Shown here piece after piece: positions 55,529-64,000 of a stretch of 64,000 nt of DNA. Positions within the stretch are counted from its first letter, which is position 1; every line of letters begins with the position of its first letter. The DNA comes from Diaporthe sp. PMI_573 (lineage: Eukaryota; Ascomycota; Sordariomycetes; Diaporthales; Diaporthaceae), in assembly GCA_021399435.1 (NCBI GenBank), contig JAJTUP010000011.1, positions 1,240,001 through 1,304,000 of the forward strand, read 5' to 3'. The notes below the pieces were generated by a model. That model made no database searches. It had not been told where the DNA came from and saw only the letters and a list, made by a program, of their open reading frames with translations. The position numbers and the translations under genes are program-made.

Positions 55529-55577
55529 AGCAAGGGAGACCGGCCACAGAGCAAGGGAGACCGGCCACAGACCAAGG
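55529..55577 (+). repeat. 21-bp tandem duplication
   Basis: AGCAAGGGAGACCGGCCACAG occurs twice head-to-tail at 55529-55549 and 55550-55570 without mismatch, followed by a partial third copy (ACCAAGG). Perfect identity suggests a recent duplication. Confidence 0.85.
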
Positions 55578-55966
55578 CAGCCTGCAGAAAGTACATTCCT
55601 TAGTTGGATCAGGTGCATCTGCAGGTAGCATGCCAGATCGGACAACTTTTAGCCTGTGAGCCTTGCCCCTCAGGGTCTAGCGTCAATGACGTCCGTGCGT
55701 CATGTGGCGAGCTCAGGCCTCCCAGCGGCCTGGGCCACTCTTCATTCACTCGCTTAGGATGACGCAGCAACCACGACGGGGCCCCCTACCCTGTTCCTGC
55801 TTTCAAAGGTCCAGGCTGATCTTCTATCAGTAGCCTAATCTACCAGTTGCAGTGACAACAAGGCTTGCGAGATTCATCTTCAACCTTTCGCATCCGGCAG
55901 CACCTTTCCTCCCTTTTCTCGCATCGTCGGCCTGAGTCTGGAGACAACAGACGGTGCCATCCTCCA

Positions 55967-55977
55967 CCCCCCCCCCC
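55967..55977 (+). repeat. C11 homopolymer upstream of VID27
   Basis: Run of 11 cytosines 27 nt before the VID27 start codon, probably in the 5' leader. Its length is prone to sequencing error. Confidence 0.7.
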
Positions 55978-56003
55978 ATCTTGACTGTCGCTGACTTGTC
56001 AAG

Positions 56004-58647
56004 ATGTTTGTCCTGCGTAATGGTAAGTCTTCTTGCTTGTGCTGGCACTTGTTGCCCCGCCAATCTGCATAAACACCAACAGCCCCTCCGTCACATCATC
56101 GCCACTGGTCACCGATCAGGCAGAGGCCCAAATCCCGACCGTCCACTCTACCCCAGCACCACCTGTGTGCATTCAAACACTTCCAACTGACCTGTCCTCT
56201 CAGTCAGCAAACTCATCTTCGGCGCCGGTGGCCAAGAGTCCATGATCGAGCTCCCCCAAGGCCAACTCTACCTCGTCCGACCCCTGTCGCCCAAGGGTTA
56301 CTCCGAGCTCATCTTCAAGGACGCTTCTGCTCGCATTCGGAGAACCGGCCAAGATTTCCAGTACCAGCTAGTCGTCCAGCGAGTCTTCGAGGAAGGCGAG
56401 GAGGAGCTTCTTGCTGAGGAAGAAGGCGAGGACGCCGAGATTGACGCCCTTGCATCAGACCGCGACGAAAAGACATTCCTCCTCGACGAGGCTATCCACT
56501 TCCGCGTCAAGAACCGAGACATCTCTAGCGAAAAGGTTCTTTGTTGGAAAGACCTGAGCGGTGACGCCGGTGACGTCTTTGAGTTTGTGTGCGACCCAGC
56601 TGCTGGTAGCCAGCAGATCGACCAGTTCGAGCTTGTGGCAAAGCAGTGTCAGTACGAACGCAAGTACCGCAAGCCTTTCACTACCGCCTCCAACGAAGAC
56701 CTGCAGCAGTTCGAGTTCGACGAGCAGCCTATACCCCAAGCAAGCCCGCTCCACAGTCCCACCCTCGCCCGATCCATCGACTCGGTCGACCATATGTCTC
56801 TCAACAAACCCCCAGCTACTACTAATATTGGCGTGAAGAGGGGCAAGCAGCCGGCCGAGGAGTTGGAGAAGCACACCGAGGCCTCACCCAAGGCAAGGAG
56901 CACCGCCCCTCCGAAATTCGAGGCGGCGCCGGAGCCAAGTGAGCTGCTGACTGCCGAGACTGCGGAGCTCCATTTCTTCGACTTCCCTTCTGGTGCCTTC
57001 GTCCTGCAGGATGCCTCCGTCACTGCTTCGGTGACCGAGATTGGACACTGGAAGTACTGGCTCAACGTGGAGGGCAAGGATCGCAGCTGGCTCGGCATCC
57101 CCGTCATTGCCGACATCAACCCTGTGTTCAATTTCGAGTTCTTGTCCTTCATCTTCAATCAGTTCTCCGACGATGGCTCTGCCTACTCATGGCTGCTGCG
57201 ATTCAAGGATCAAGCGCAACTCGAGCGCTTCCAGGAGGGCCTGCTTCGGGCACTCTGGGAGCAGCTGAACGAGATTAAGTGGACCAAAGTCAAGGAGACA
57301 GAGCGTGACTACGTCACGGATGCCTTTGCAGATCTGGCGATGGAGGATGCGGAAGCCCAAGATGCCGAGCCTGAGGAGGAGGAGCATACTGAGGAGGAGG
57401 AAGAAGAGGAGGAGGACGATGACAGTCCTCGGAGCGAGCACTACGACAGCGATGAAGACGAGGACGACGTCGCTGTCAAGCCAAGCGATAAGGAGACCAA
57501 CAAAGCCATCGCCGTTGGCTACAAGCATGACCGGTCGTTTGTTGTTCGCGGCTCCAAGATCGGTGTCTTCAAGCACACACCCAACAACAAGCTCGAGTTC
57601 AGCACCAACATCTCCAAGGTCGAGACTCCTGGCGGCAAGCTCTTCACGCCCAAGAAGGTGATGCTGCACAACGAGGACAACAATATGATCCTGCAAAATG
57701 ATGCCGACCCTAACAAGCTCTACCGCATGGACCTTGAGTACGGAAAGGTCGTTGACGAGTGGAAGATCCACGACGACATCCCTGCCATCACATTTGCTCC
57801 GGAGAACAAGTTTGCACAGATGACATCCGAGCCTACCTTCCTGGGTATCAGCCGCAACGCCCTGTACCGCGTCGACCCCAGATTGTCAGGCAACAAGCTT
57901 GTCGACTCGCAACTGAAGCAATATGTCTCCAAGAATGACTTCTCGTCGGTCGCAACCACAGAAAAGGGCCACATCGCCGTGGCCTCGAACAAGGGCGACA
58001 TCCGACTTTTCGACCGACTGGGCATCAACGCCAAGACGCACATTCCCGCCCTTGGCGAGCCCATCATCGGCCTCGACGTCTCCGCTGATGGTCGCTGGGT
58101 ACTGGCAACATGCCGCACGTACCTGCTCCTCATCGACGCGCAGCAGAAGTCAGGCAAGAACGAAGGCAAGCTCGGCTTTGAGAAGTCCTTCGCGGCCGAC
58201 TCAAAACCGCAGCCGCGCCGACTGGCCCTGACACCCGAGCACGTCGCCCAGTTCGCCTACGAGACCAGCAAGGGAGTGTCATTCACGCCGGCCAAGTTCA
58301 ACGCCGGCCAAAACTCAGAGGAGACCTCGATCATCTCGGCCACGGGGCCCTATGTCATCGAGTGGAACCTCAAGAGGGTTCTGCGGGGACAGAAGGCGCC
58401 GTACATGATCAAGCGGTACGCGGACACCGTCAAGGCGGACGACTTCCGGTTCGGAAGCGACCGCAACGTCATCTACGCGCTGCCGAACGAGGTCAACATG
58501 CTGCAGAAGGAGAAGCTCAAGCGGCCCACTCGCGAGAGTATCGCCGGCCCGAGTGTCAGGCGCAGTGGGGGCGCGTACTCCACGCCTAGGAGGGGTGGCC
58601 CCGTGGACCGGCTGAAGAAGGAGGACATTGTCAACTCGCCTTACTGA
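56004..58647 (+). CDS. VID27: Vacuolar import and degradation protein 27 (Vid27)
   Basis: Two exons, 56004-56022 (19 nt) and 56204-58647, with a 181-nt intron (GTAAGT donor, CCTCTCAG acceptor), giving 820 residues. The joined start reads MFVLRNVSKLIFGAGGQESMIELPQGQLYLVRP, as expected for Vid27; using the ATG at 56242 would miss the first part. Vid27 is linked to glucose-induced vacuolar import and degradation of gluconeogenic enzymes in yeast; its molecular role is poorly known. An N-terminal PH-like region is followed by a second one at about residues 250-350 (LHFFDFPSGAFVLQD, WLNVEGKDRSWLGIPV), then a highly acidic run (residues about 380-415), and a C-terminal WD40-like propeller (KAIAVGYKHDRSFVVRG, VTAEKG-type blades). 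The end is basic. Confidence 0.93.
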
Positions 58648-59680
58648 GCACCGGATCCTGGCTTTGGTGGTCGTGGTGTTGCGGAAGGAATGTCCGGGGA
58701 AAATGACGATCTCACAGCAGGATGACTATACCCATGATGTGGTCCCCTGAACGGGGACGGAAAGGGTGACGGATGTACTGCGGAAAGCAAGAGATTTGGC
58801 AAGGACATGGACGGGATGCAGAGGTGGCGTGGCTTATTTGATATTTCCCCCCCACAGCTTGAGGCGTTTTACACGAACATGGCTTGCTTGGTTCCAGCTT
58901 TGGACCGGAGACTGTGTTTTTCTTCTTCCCTGCTTGTTTCTTCCTGATATTTCGCTTCGAACTTTTTTGCCTGGACACTTAAGTCGTCTACTGCGTCCTT
59001 TCTCCTTTCCTCTTTTTTCTTTTCTTGTGCCTATTTTTTGAAGTCTGCTTAGATACCTCCCCCCATGCGAGTGCGCATATGAATGAAGTGGTTTCAGGCC
59101 TAGCCTTGCTTCCTTGTGTCTTTGCTTCCCGACTTGACTTGACTTGTGTGCGTGCTTAGGGGGAACAACGACCAGACTGTGAAGGGCGTTGTGGTAGGTA
59201 AGATAGATACCCTAGTTATGTAGCTCGAATGCCAAACGACCAAGTCCCATCAGCTGTGGAATGCACCGCTGTTGTATGCTGAGAATGATAATTGAGCCGC
59301 ACAGGAACATGTCCATGTCACGGGCGGGCAGACCATGCAAAAGTATGGGAAACGGGACGCGGAAGGAAAACGCCTGTATTTGTACCTATTCCGAGAACTC
59401 CAACTCCAAATGCTACTAGTACTAATGACCGGAATCTCTGTGGTCAATGTTAGGAGAGGTGGTGTGTCATCCAATCCATCTAGCCAACTAATCAAACTGC
59501 TTCTAAGGCGGTGGGTGATAGTGCGCGCCACCGGGTGCATATCGAGACGTTTTCTCCCCCCCCCCCCCCGGGGCTATTCTCAGCCCCCGTGCTAGCCAGC
59601 CACCTTATTCAAAACTTGGGCGATATTCGCTGCCTGAGCTTAGAGACTCGGCCTGAGTTTAGAGACTCGCGGGGGTCTCT
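58648..59680. other. Convergent 3' intergenic region
   Basis: 1 kb between the 3' ends of VID27 (+) and TPS1 (-). It is rich in T and CT tracts around 58915-59040 and holds a 14-C homopolymer. No gene seen. Confidence 0.4.
59556..59573 (+). repeat. C14-G4 homopolymer tract
   Basis: Fourteen cytosines followed directly by four guanines, about 110 bp beyond the TPS1 stop codon. The exact length may be a read artefact. Confidence 0.7.
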
Positions 59681-61345
59681 TTAGGACGCCTTCTCGGTCC
59701 CGTTGTCGTCGATGCTTCCGCCCGTGACAGCGTCCACGGCTCCCTTGACCTTCTCGGCGACCTTCTCCTTGAGGGGGATCTTGGGCGGCCCGTTGCCGAC
59801 TGGAATGCCGCCCTGGCCCTTGCCGACGGTGGCGTCCAGCCTCTTCATCTCGGTGACGAACTGCTTACCCCACCAGGCGGACGTATACTTAAACACGTAC
59901 TTCTCGAGCTTCTTGTAGTTCGCCTCGCGCTGCTCGGCCGACATGGTGACGGCGTCGTGGATCGCGTTGGCCATGTCCTCCGTGTTCCAGGGGTTGACTA
60001 TCAGCGAGCCGGACAGCGACTGCGCGGCGCCCGTGAACTCGGACAGGATCATGACGCCGTGGCGCTCGCGCTGGGTGGCGATGTACTCGTACGAGACCAG
60101 GTTCATGCCGTCGCGCGTCGAGGTCACGAAGCAGGCGTCGGAGACGGCGTACAGGGCCGTGAGCTCCTCGAAGCTGACGCTCTGGTGGAGAAAGTGGATG
60201 GGCATGAACTCGATGGTGCCGAAACGGCCGTTGATGCGGCCGACGAGCTCGTTCACCACCGCGCGCAGGTTCTGGTACTCTTCGACGTCCTGCCGGGAGG
60301 GAACGGCAACCTGCACTAGGACGATCTTGCCGATCCACTCGGGGTGCTCTGTCAGGAAGACCTCCAGTGCGTGGAGCTTCTGCGGGACACCCTTGATATA
60401 GTCCAGCCTGTCAACACCGACGATGAGCTTTACGCCCTCGAACTTGCGCTCCAGCGCAGCGATACGCTCCTGGACCTTCTGCTTCTTGAGGCCCTCGACG
60501 AACTTCTCCGGGTCGATACCGATGGGGAAGGCGCCGACCGTCACAAACTTCCCGTTGAAGTCGACGCCATTGGGAGTCGTTGTCGCGGACAATATCCGGC
60601 TGCATGACGACAAGAAATGACGCGCATAATCGTAGGTGTGGAAGCCGATCAAGTCACAGTGGAGGACACCGTACAGCAGAGCCTCGCGGACGGGGATGAT
60701 TCGGTAGACCTCGGAGGAGGGAAATGGGGTGTGGAGGAAGAAGCCGATCTTGACGTTCTTCTTGGTGTCGCCAATCAGCTCGCGCAGCATCTGGGGGAGG
60801 AGCATGAGGTGATAGTCGTGGACCCAGATCATGTCATTGTCCTGGACGTCGGCAACGATGGTCTTGGCAAAGAGCTGGTTGACTTCGTGGTAGGCGGCCC
60901 ATGCAGACTCGTCAAAGGTGATCTCGCCAGGGTGGTAGTGGAACAGTGGCCAGAGGATCTCGTCTGTGAAACAGGACTGTCAGCAGGATGTTACTGGTTT
61001 TGGGGTTTTGGGAGGTCAGGGCAGGGAGATAGCGAGCGTACTGGAGAAACCATTGTAGTGTTTGTCGGCCAGGTCGTCGTCGATGAAGACCGGGTGTGCA
61101 TTGCACTCCTTCTTGAGCATGTTGCTCATGTGTCCAATCTCGTTCTCTGGTACTTCGAGGCCAGGCCATCCGTACCACTCGTATTGCATGGTCTTGGACA
61201 GACCGCTGAGGCCTGTGACGAGACCTCCAGAGGACATGGAGAACTTGTACTGGCCATCTTCGCTGCGCTTGATTGTCAGGGGCAGACGATTCGACACGAT
61301 GCGGAGGCGGCTGGTACCGCTTGCGAGAGATTCCTCGTTCGGCAT
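59681..61345 (-). CDS. TPS1: Alpha,alpha-trehalose-phosphate synthase (UDP-forming)
   Basis: Two exons, 61345-61042 and 60963-59681 (78-nt intron, phase 1), giving 528 residues. It makes trehalose 6-phosphate from UDP-glucose and glucose 6-phosphate, the first step of trehalose synthesis, in the cytosol. GT20 landmarks run in order: RLRIVSNRLPLTIKR, EWYGWPGLEV, HYNGFSNEILWPLFHYH across the splice junction, MIWVHDYHLMLLPQMLRE, GFFLHTPFPSSEVYR, IVGVDRLDYIKGVPQKL, and TRDGMNLVSYEYIATQ. It is a single-domain synthase without a phosphatase domain. The C-terminal 45 residues (GKGQGGIPVGNGPPKIPLKE and onward) are a low-complexity tail. Three CCCCT-type stress elements lie upstream. It is convergent with VID27. 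Confidence 0.96.
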
Positions 61346-63003
61346 ATTGAAGGTATTCCAATGTGAGTTGGTTCGGTTACAAGCGAGGAAGCGCAGCTAA
61401 CCAGCTGTTGTTCTTTCTGCGCTGGCCTTGCGTGGAGGGTCGCACAAGGCTCGGATGGTCCTCTAGTTGACAAGCCCCTTGCCTGGGAGGGGATAGACCT
61501 GGATGCAGCCGACTTTTCCTTTGGACCGAAGAGAGGAGAGCAGAGTCAGTCGACGGCGGGGTATATTGGGTCTCGGGTGACACGAGGGTGGTCGGTCGGT
61601 GGCTGGATTGGGCGACGACGAGTCTAGATATGATATGGTCAGAGGGTTGGCGGAAGTGATGGTTCAAAAGAAGAAGATCAGTGAAGGGGGTCTTGGCTGG
61701 AGTAGGAGAGTACTGTAGGTATGGGGAGGTGTGACGATGATGGTTCTAGAATTAGAAGTTGGCAGGAATCCTCGAGGCGCAGAGAAAGCGAGAGACGCTG
61801 GAGCTTTCCTTCCGCCGCAGGTACGAAGCTACGTAATTTTGCTGTCAGTAGTGGATGGGCGATTGGGCCGGGGTAATGCGTACCCGATACTTGATGTCCA
61901 ATTCTCATCAATTTTTGGATCTCGCCCAGTTCCACTAGCCTTCAGTAATTAGTATCAGATTATGCCTGGATACATATACCACGATACTAGCTGATGAAAT
62001 ATGTCCATTTTATTCTGGAATCCAACCTCCAGTCAGGCTATCTGTCATTCTACAGATACCTGACTGGCGAGGCATCGGACTCCAGTGAGTGTCCATGTAC
62101 TTTGTCCGGTGCGATCCTTGTCGCGTGTTATCGATAACAACAAGAGCTGCCCCACTTGCCCCCACCAGCTGTCACCCGTTGAGCTTGCATCTGGTCTGGT
62201 TTCCCTTCTTTGTTCGCAACGCAACGGTCTAGAACGAGCGTAGTTTGCCCGTCTTCACATTCCATCGGCGAAATGCACAGCGCACACATATGAGAGGCAT
62301 CTCGGCCCGACGGTAAGCAAGCCTCTTGCTCTGAATTGCCCAGCCAGGTTGTCACGACTGCATTCAAAAATATCTCAAACGTGGTTGTCTGGTTGTGTGG
62401 CCCGGCCCGTCCAGTCAGGCAGGCCAGTGCTCCCACATGCCTGCGCTAAAATCTCCTCGCATACGCGGTATCTTCCGCTCACCTATCAAGCCTTTCCATG
62501 ACATCCCTACCAACGCCAGTTGGGAGACAGATAATGTCGGAGGTTCTGAGTATTCATGGACAAGACAGTAGTGCATATAATGGTGGATGGTGAATTGAAG
62601 TGGAATAGTTCGCTCTGATTGGCTGGAATTGCTAAGTCAGCGTATAAATCCTCCAGTTCTGTAGGTGGGATTTGCTCGGACTGTGACGTGACAGGGAAAT
62701 CTCCTGGCCCAACTTTCAGAAGTCTTTCGATTCCTCACCATGGACGTTGGAATAGCTTGTCCCGTTGTCGTGATATAGTGCTGGGCCCTGGTTTGGCAGA
62801 CGGCACCTTTGACTTTACTAGATCTGCCCCCAACACGTTTCGTCTACGGGAGAAAGGAGGCAAGAAGCATCGGGGAAAGGGAATCTCGTTCAAACATGTC
62901 TGAAATATTCCCAACGCTAGGCCGCTATAGAAGGAGATGAAGCTAACTAAGTATTGATACAATAGCACATGAATCCAGACTTGGGCTCAGCTTCACCTCT
63001 TCA
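61346..63003. other. TPS1 promoter and intergenic region
   Basis: 1.66 kb between the TPS1 start and the 3' end of the orphan secreted gene, both on the minus strand. The part near TPS1 has CCCCT/AGGGG elements. The rest has only short frames without domain signs. Confidence 0.4.
61475..61689 (-). promoter_or_regulatory. STRE-like elements upstream of TPS1
   Basis: CCCCT or AGGGG cores at 61475-61479, 61488-61492 and 61685-61689, 130 to 345 bp upstream of the TPS1 ATG. In yeast such stress-response elements bind Msn2/4 and drive trehalose synthesis genes. Five-base cores occur often by chance, so this is suggestive only. Confidence 0.35.
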
Positions 63004-63640
63004 CTATGGCGCGTGAACAATCTTCACCAGGATAGCCTCCGGCTTGCCCTTCCCTTCGACGTAGCTTGGCGAAGAGTACGCTGGGTTCGACAAGTTCGCC
63101 TTGACACCAACCATGCCGCCGATCGCACCGCAAGCCCCCAGCAGCGAGGCTGCCAACGACTCTGGCGTGGGGTCGATGCCGCCATCAATGGCGTTTGCGA
63201 TATCCTCGTACAGCATGGATGAGTTGACGCGTGGGTTGATGTGTTTAGCCAGAGACATGACGCTGTCACCAATCGCTAGTGGGAGCTGCCACTCGTCGCA
63301 GTCGTTGGATGGCGGCACTGGTTTGTATTTAGCGAGCTGCCAGGGCATAAAGGGTGTGCGGGTAGAAAGGGGAAGAACTAGGAATGACGGAAGACAAACT
63401 TGTGAAGAATGCTCCAGCCGTGCCGGCGTTTTCCTCGGCGATGTACCGCAGGTAGGAAGCGGCGTAAGCGACGTCATCTACATTGACGTTCTGAGCTGTT
63501 CTACTATTGACGCCGAAGCAGACAAGGTCGACTTTCTCGCCACATGATCTCTTATGAAGCTGAGAGGTCGTGGGAACTGTTGCAGCAGACACAAATGTTG
63601 CGGCCAAGAGGCCGGTGGTCATGATGGAGCTATAATACAT
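63004..63640 (-). CDS. Orphan secreted protein of 184 residues
   Basis: Two exons, 63640-63400 and 63317-63004, phase 1. The donor is GTTTGT and the acceptor ACCAG, with a GCTAAATAC branch-like sequence just before it; other acceptors in the area give stops or the wrong phase. The N-terminus (MYYSSIMTTGLLAATFVSAATVP) is a signal peptide; the second Met at residue 7 could also start it. The mature protein has few cysteines (CG at 33, CF at 41, DCDEW, GACGAIGG) and segments such as DDVAYAASYLRYIAEENAG and SSMLYEDIANAIDGGIDPTPESLAASLLGACG. I recognise no family. The alternating small and helical pattern suggests a compact secreted protein. TATAAA lies 145 nt upstream. Confidence 0.65.
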
Positions 63641-64000
63641 GTTGTGCTTTGAGCTTGCAAGTTCTTTCTAGAAGGAACCAGAGGATGAGCAGCGTGATAG
63701 GACACTGAGCGAGGATTTACACCATGCTGTCTTCATCCAATTTCGTGCTCTATCCCCACGAAAAGAAGTTTCCGTACACTTTATAGACGAAGAGGCTAGT
63801 GCGGCGCAAAGCTTTCTCTGCACGAGGACAAGCCTTGCGAAACGTAATGTAAATTTCGTGGGATTTGGGTAACCGGGAAAATAAATCGATAGCCTTGACT
63901 CACGATCCTCTCTGGACCCAACAGCAGTAATCATGTAGTGCCATCGCTACGTCGGACGGAATTGCTACCCATCAAAGTAGGTGGTAGTAAGCCACTGCGG
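63641..64000. other. Promoter region of the orphan secreted gene
   Basis: Upstream flank of the 184-residue secreted protein gene, running to the end of the window. Apart from the TATA box I see no gene. Confidence 0.4.
63780..63785 (-). promoter_or_regulatory. TATA box of the orphan secreted gene
   Basis: TATAAA on the minus strand, 145 nt upstream of the ATG at 63640, similar in spacing to the boxes of the AA9 and 8-cysteine protein genes. Confidence 0.45.

Larger units (their letters stand above)
54904..56003. other. Intergenic region with tandem repeats
   Basis: 1.1 kb between the flavoprotein and VID27 genes, both on the plus strand. The left third is filled by the 15-bp array (55022-55281); a perfect 21-bp duplication lies at 55529-55570 and an 11-C run at 55967-55977, just ahead of the VID27 start. 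Open frames across the array are a by-product of its 15-bp period. Confidence 0.6.

Noticed and set aside
63668..63934. 88-codon minus-strand frame at the window end
   Set aside because: It covers the promoter and TATA box of the orphan secreted gene and has no domain or signal-peptide character.

Overview
This 64 kb window looks like nuclear DNA of a filamentous ascomycete (Pezizomycotina, most probably a sordariomycete). Genes are spliced with short introns (46-241 nt, mostly GTRNGY donors and CTRAY-like branch points). The contents are typically fungal: HET-domain genes, an AA9 polysaccharide monooxygenase, a GH125 mannosidase, DUF3433 and DUF6604 proteins, Vid27 and Tsr4. I rebuilt exon structures by hand from splice sites and reading-frame phase; no similarity search was run, so family names rest on recognised motifs and architecture.

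Layout. 0.3-12.5 kb: a HET-domain gene (-), a secreted GMC oxidoreductase (-), a DUF6604 gene (+) broken by one in-frame TGA, a four-exon RRM-like gene (-), and a small 8-cysteine secreted protein (-). 14-19.6 kb, housekeeping: aldose 1-epimerase (+), DNA ligase I (-), eIF3 subunit k (+). 20.8-48.3 kb, accessory: AA9 LPMO (-), S10 carboxypeptidase (+), a 1597-residue CorA-like membrane protein (+), GH125 (+), a 1335-residue DUF3433 membrane protein (-), a HET-ankyrin locus (+) interrupted by two in-frame TAG codons, a patatin-like phospholipase with a C-terminal zinc-finger-like motif (-), and a two-exon orphan (+). 48.6-61.3 kb, housekeeping: Tsr4/PDCD2 (-), CCT zeta (-), a prenylcysteine-oxidase-like flavoprotein (+), Vid27 (+), trehalose-6-phosphate synthase (-). 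63-63.6 kb: an orphan secreted protein (-).

How it fits together. The two housekeeping blocks cover replication, translation initiation, chaperonin folding, ribosome maturation, vacuolar degradation and trehalose synthesis. The accessory block carries secreted enzymes for plant or fungal polymers plus families linked to fungal non-self recognition (HET, ankyrin, patatin). No secondary-metabolite cluster, intact transposon, rRNA or tRNA was found.

The most unusual structures are: (i) three in-frame stops in two otherwise well-preserved loci, each explainable by a single C-to-T change; (ii) a 15-bp quasi-palindromic minisatellite family at three sites within 5 kb, one copy inside an intron and one inverted; (iii) the large CorA-like protein with a degenerate GMN motif; (iv) the patatin/zinc-finger fusion.
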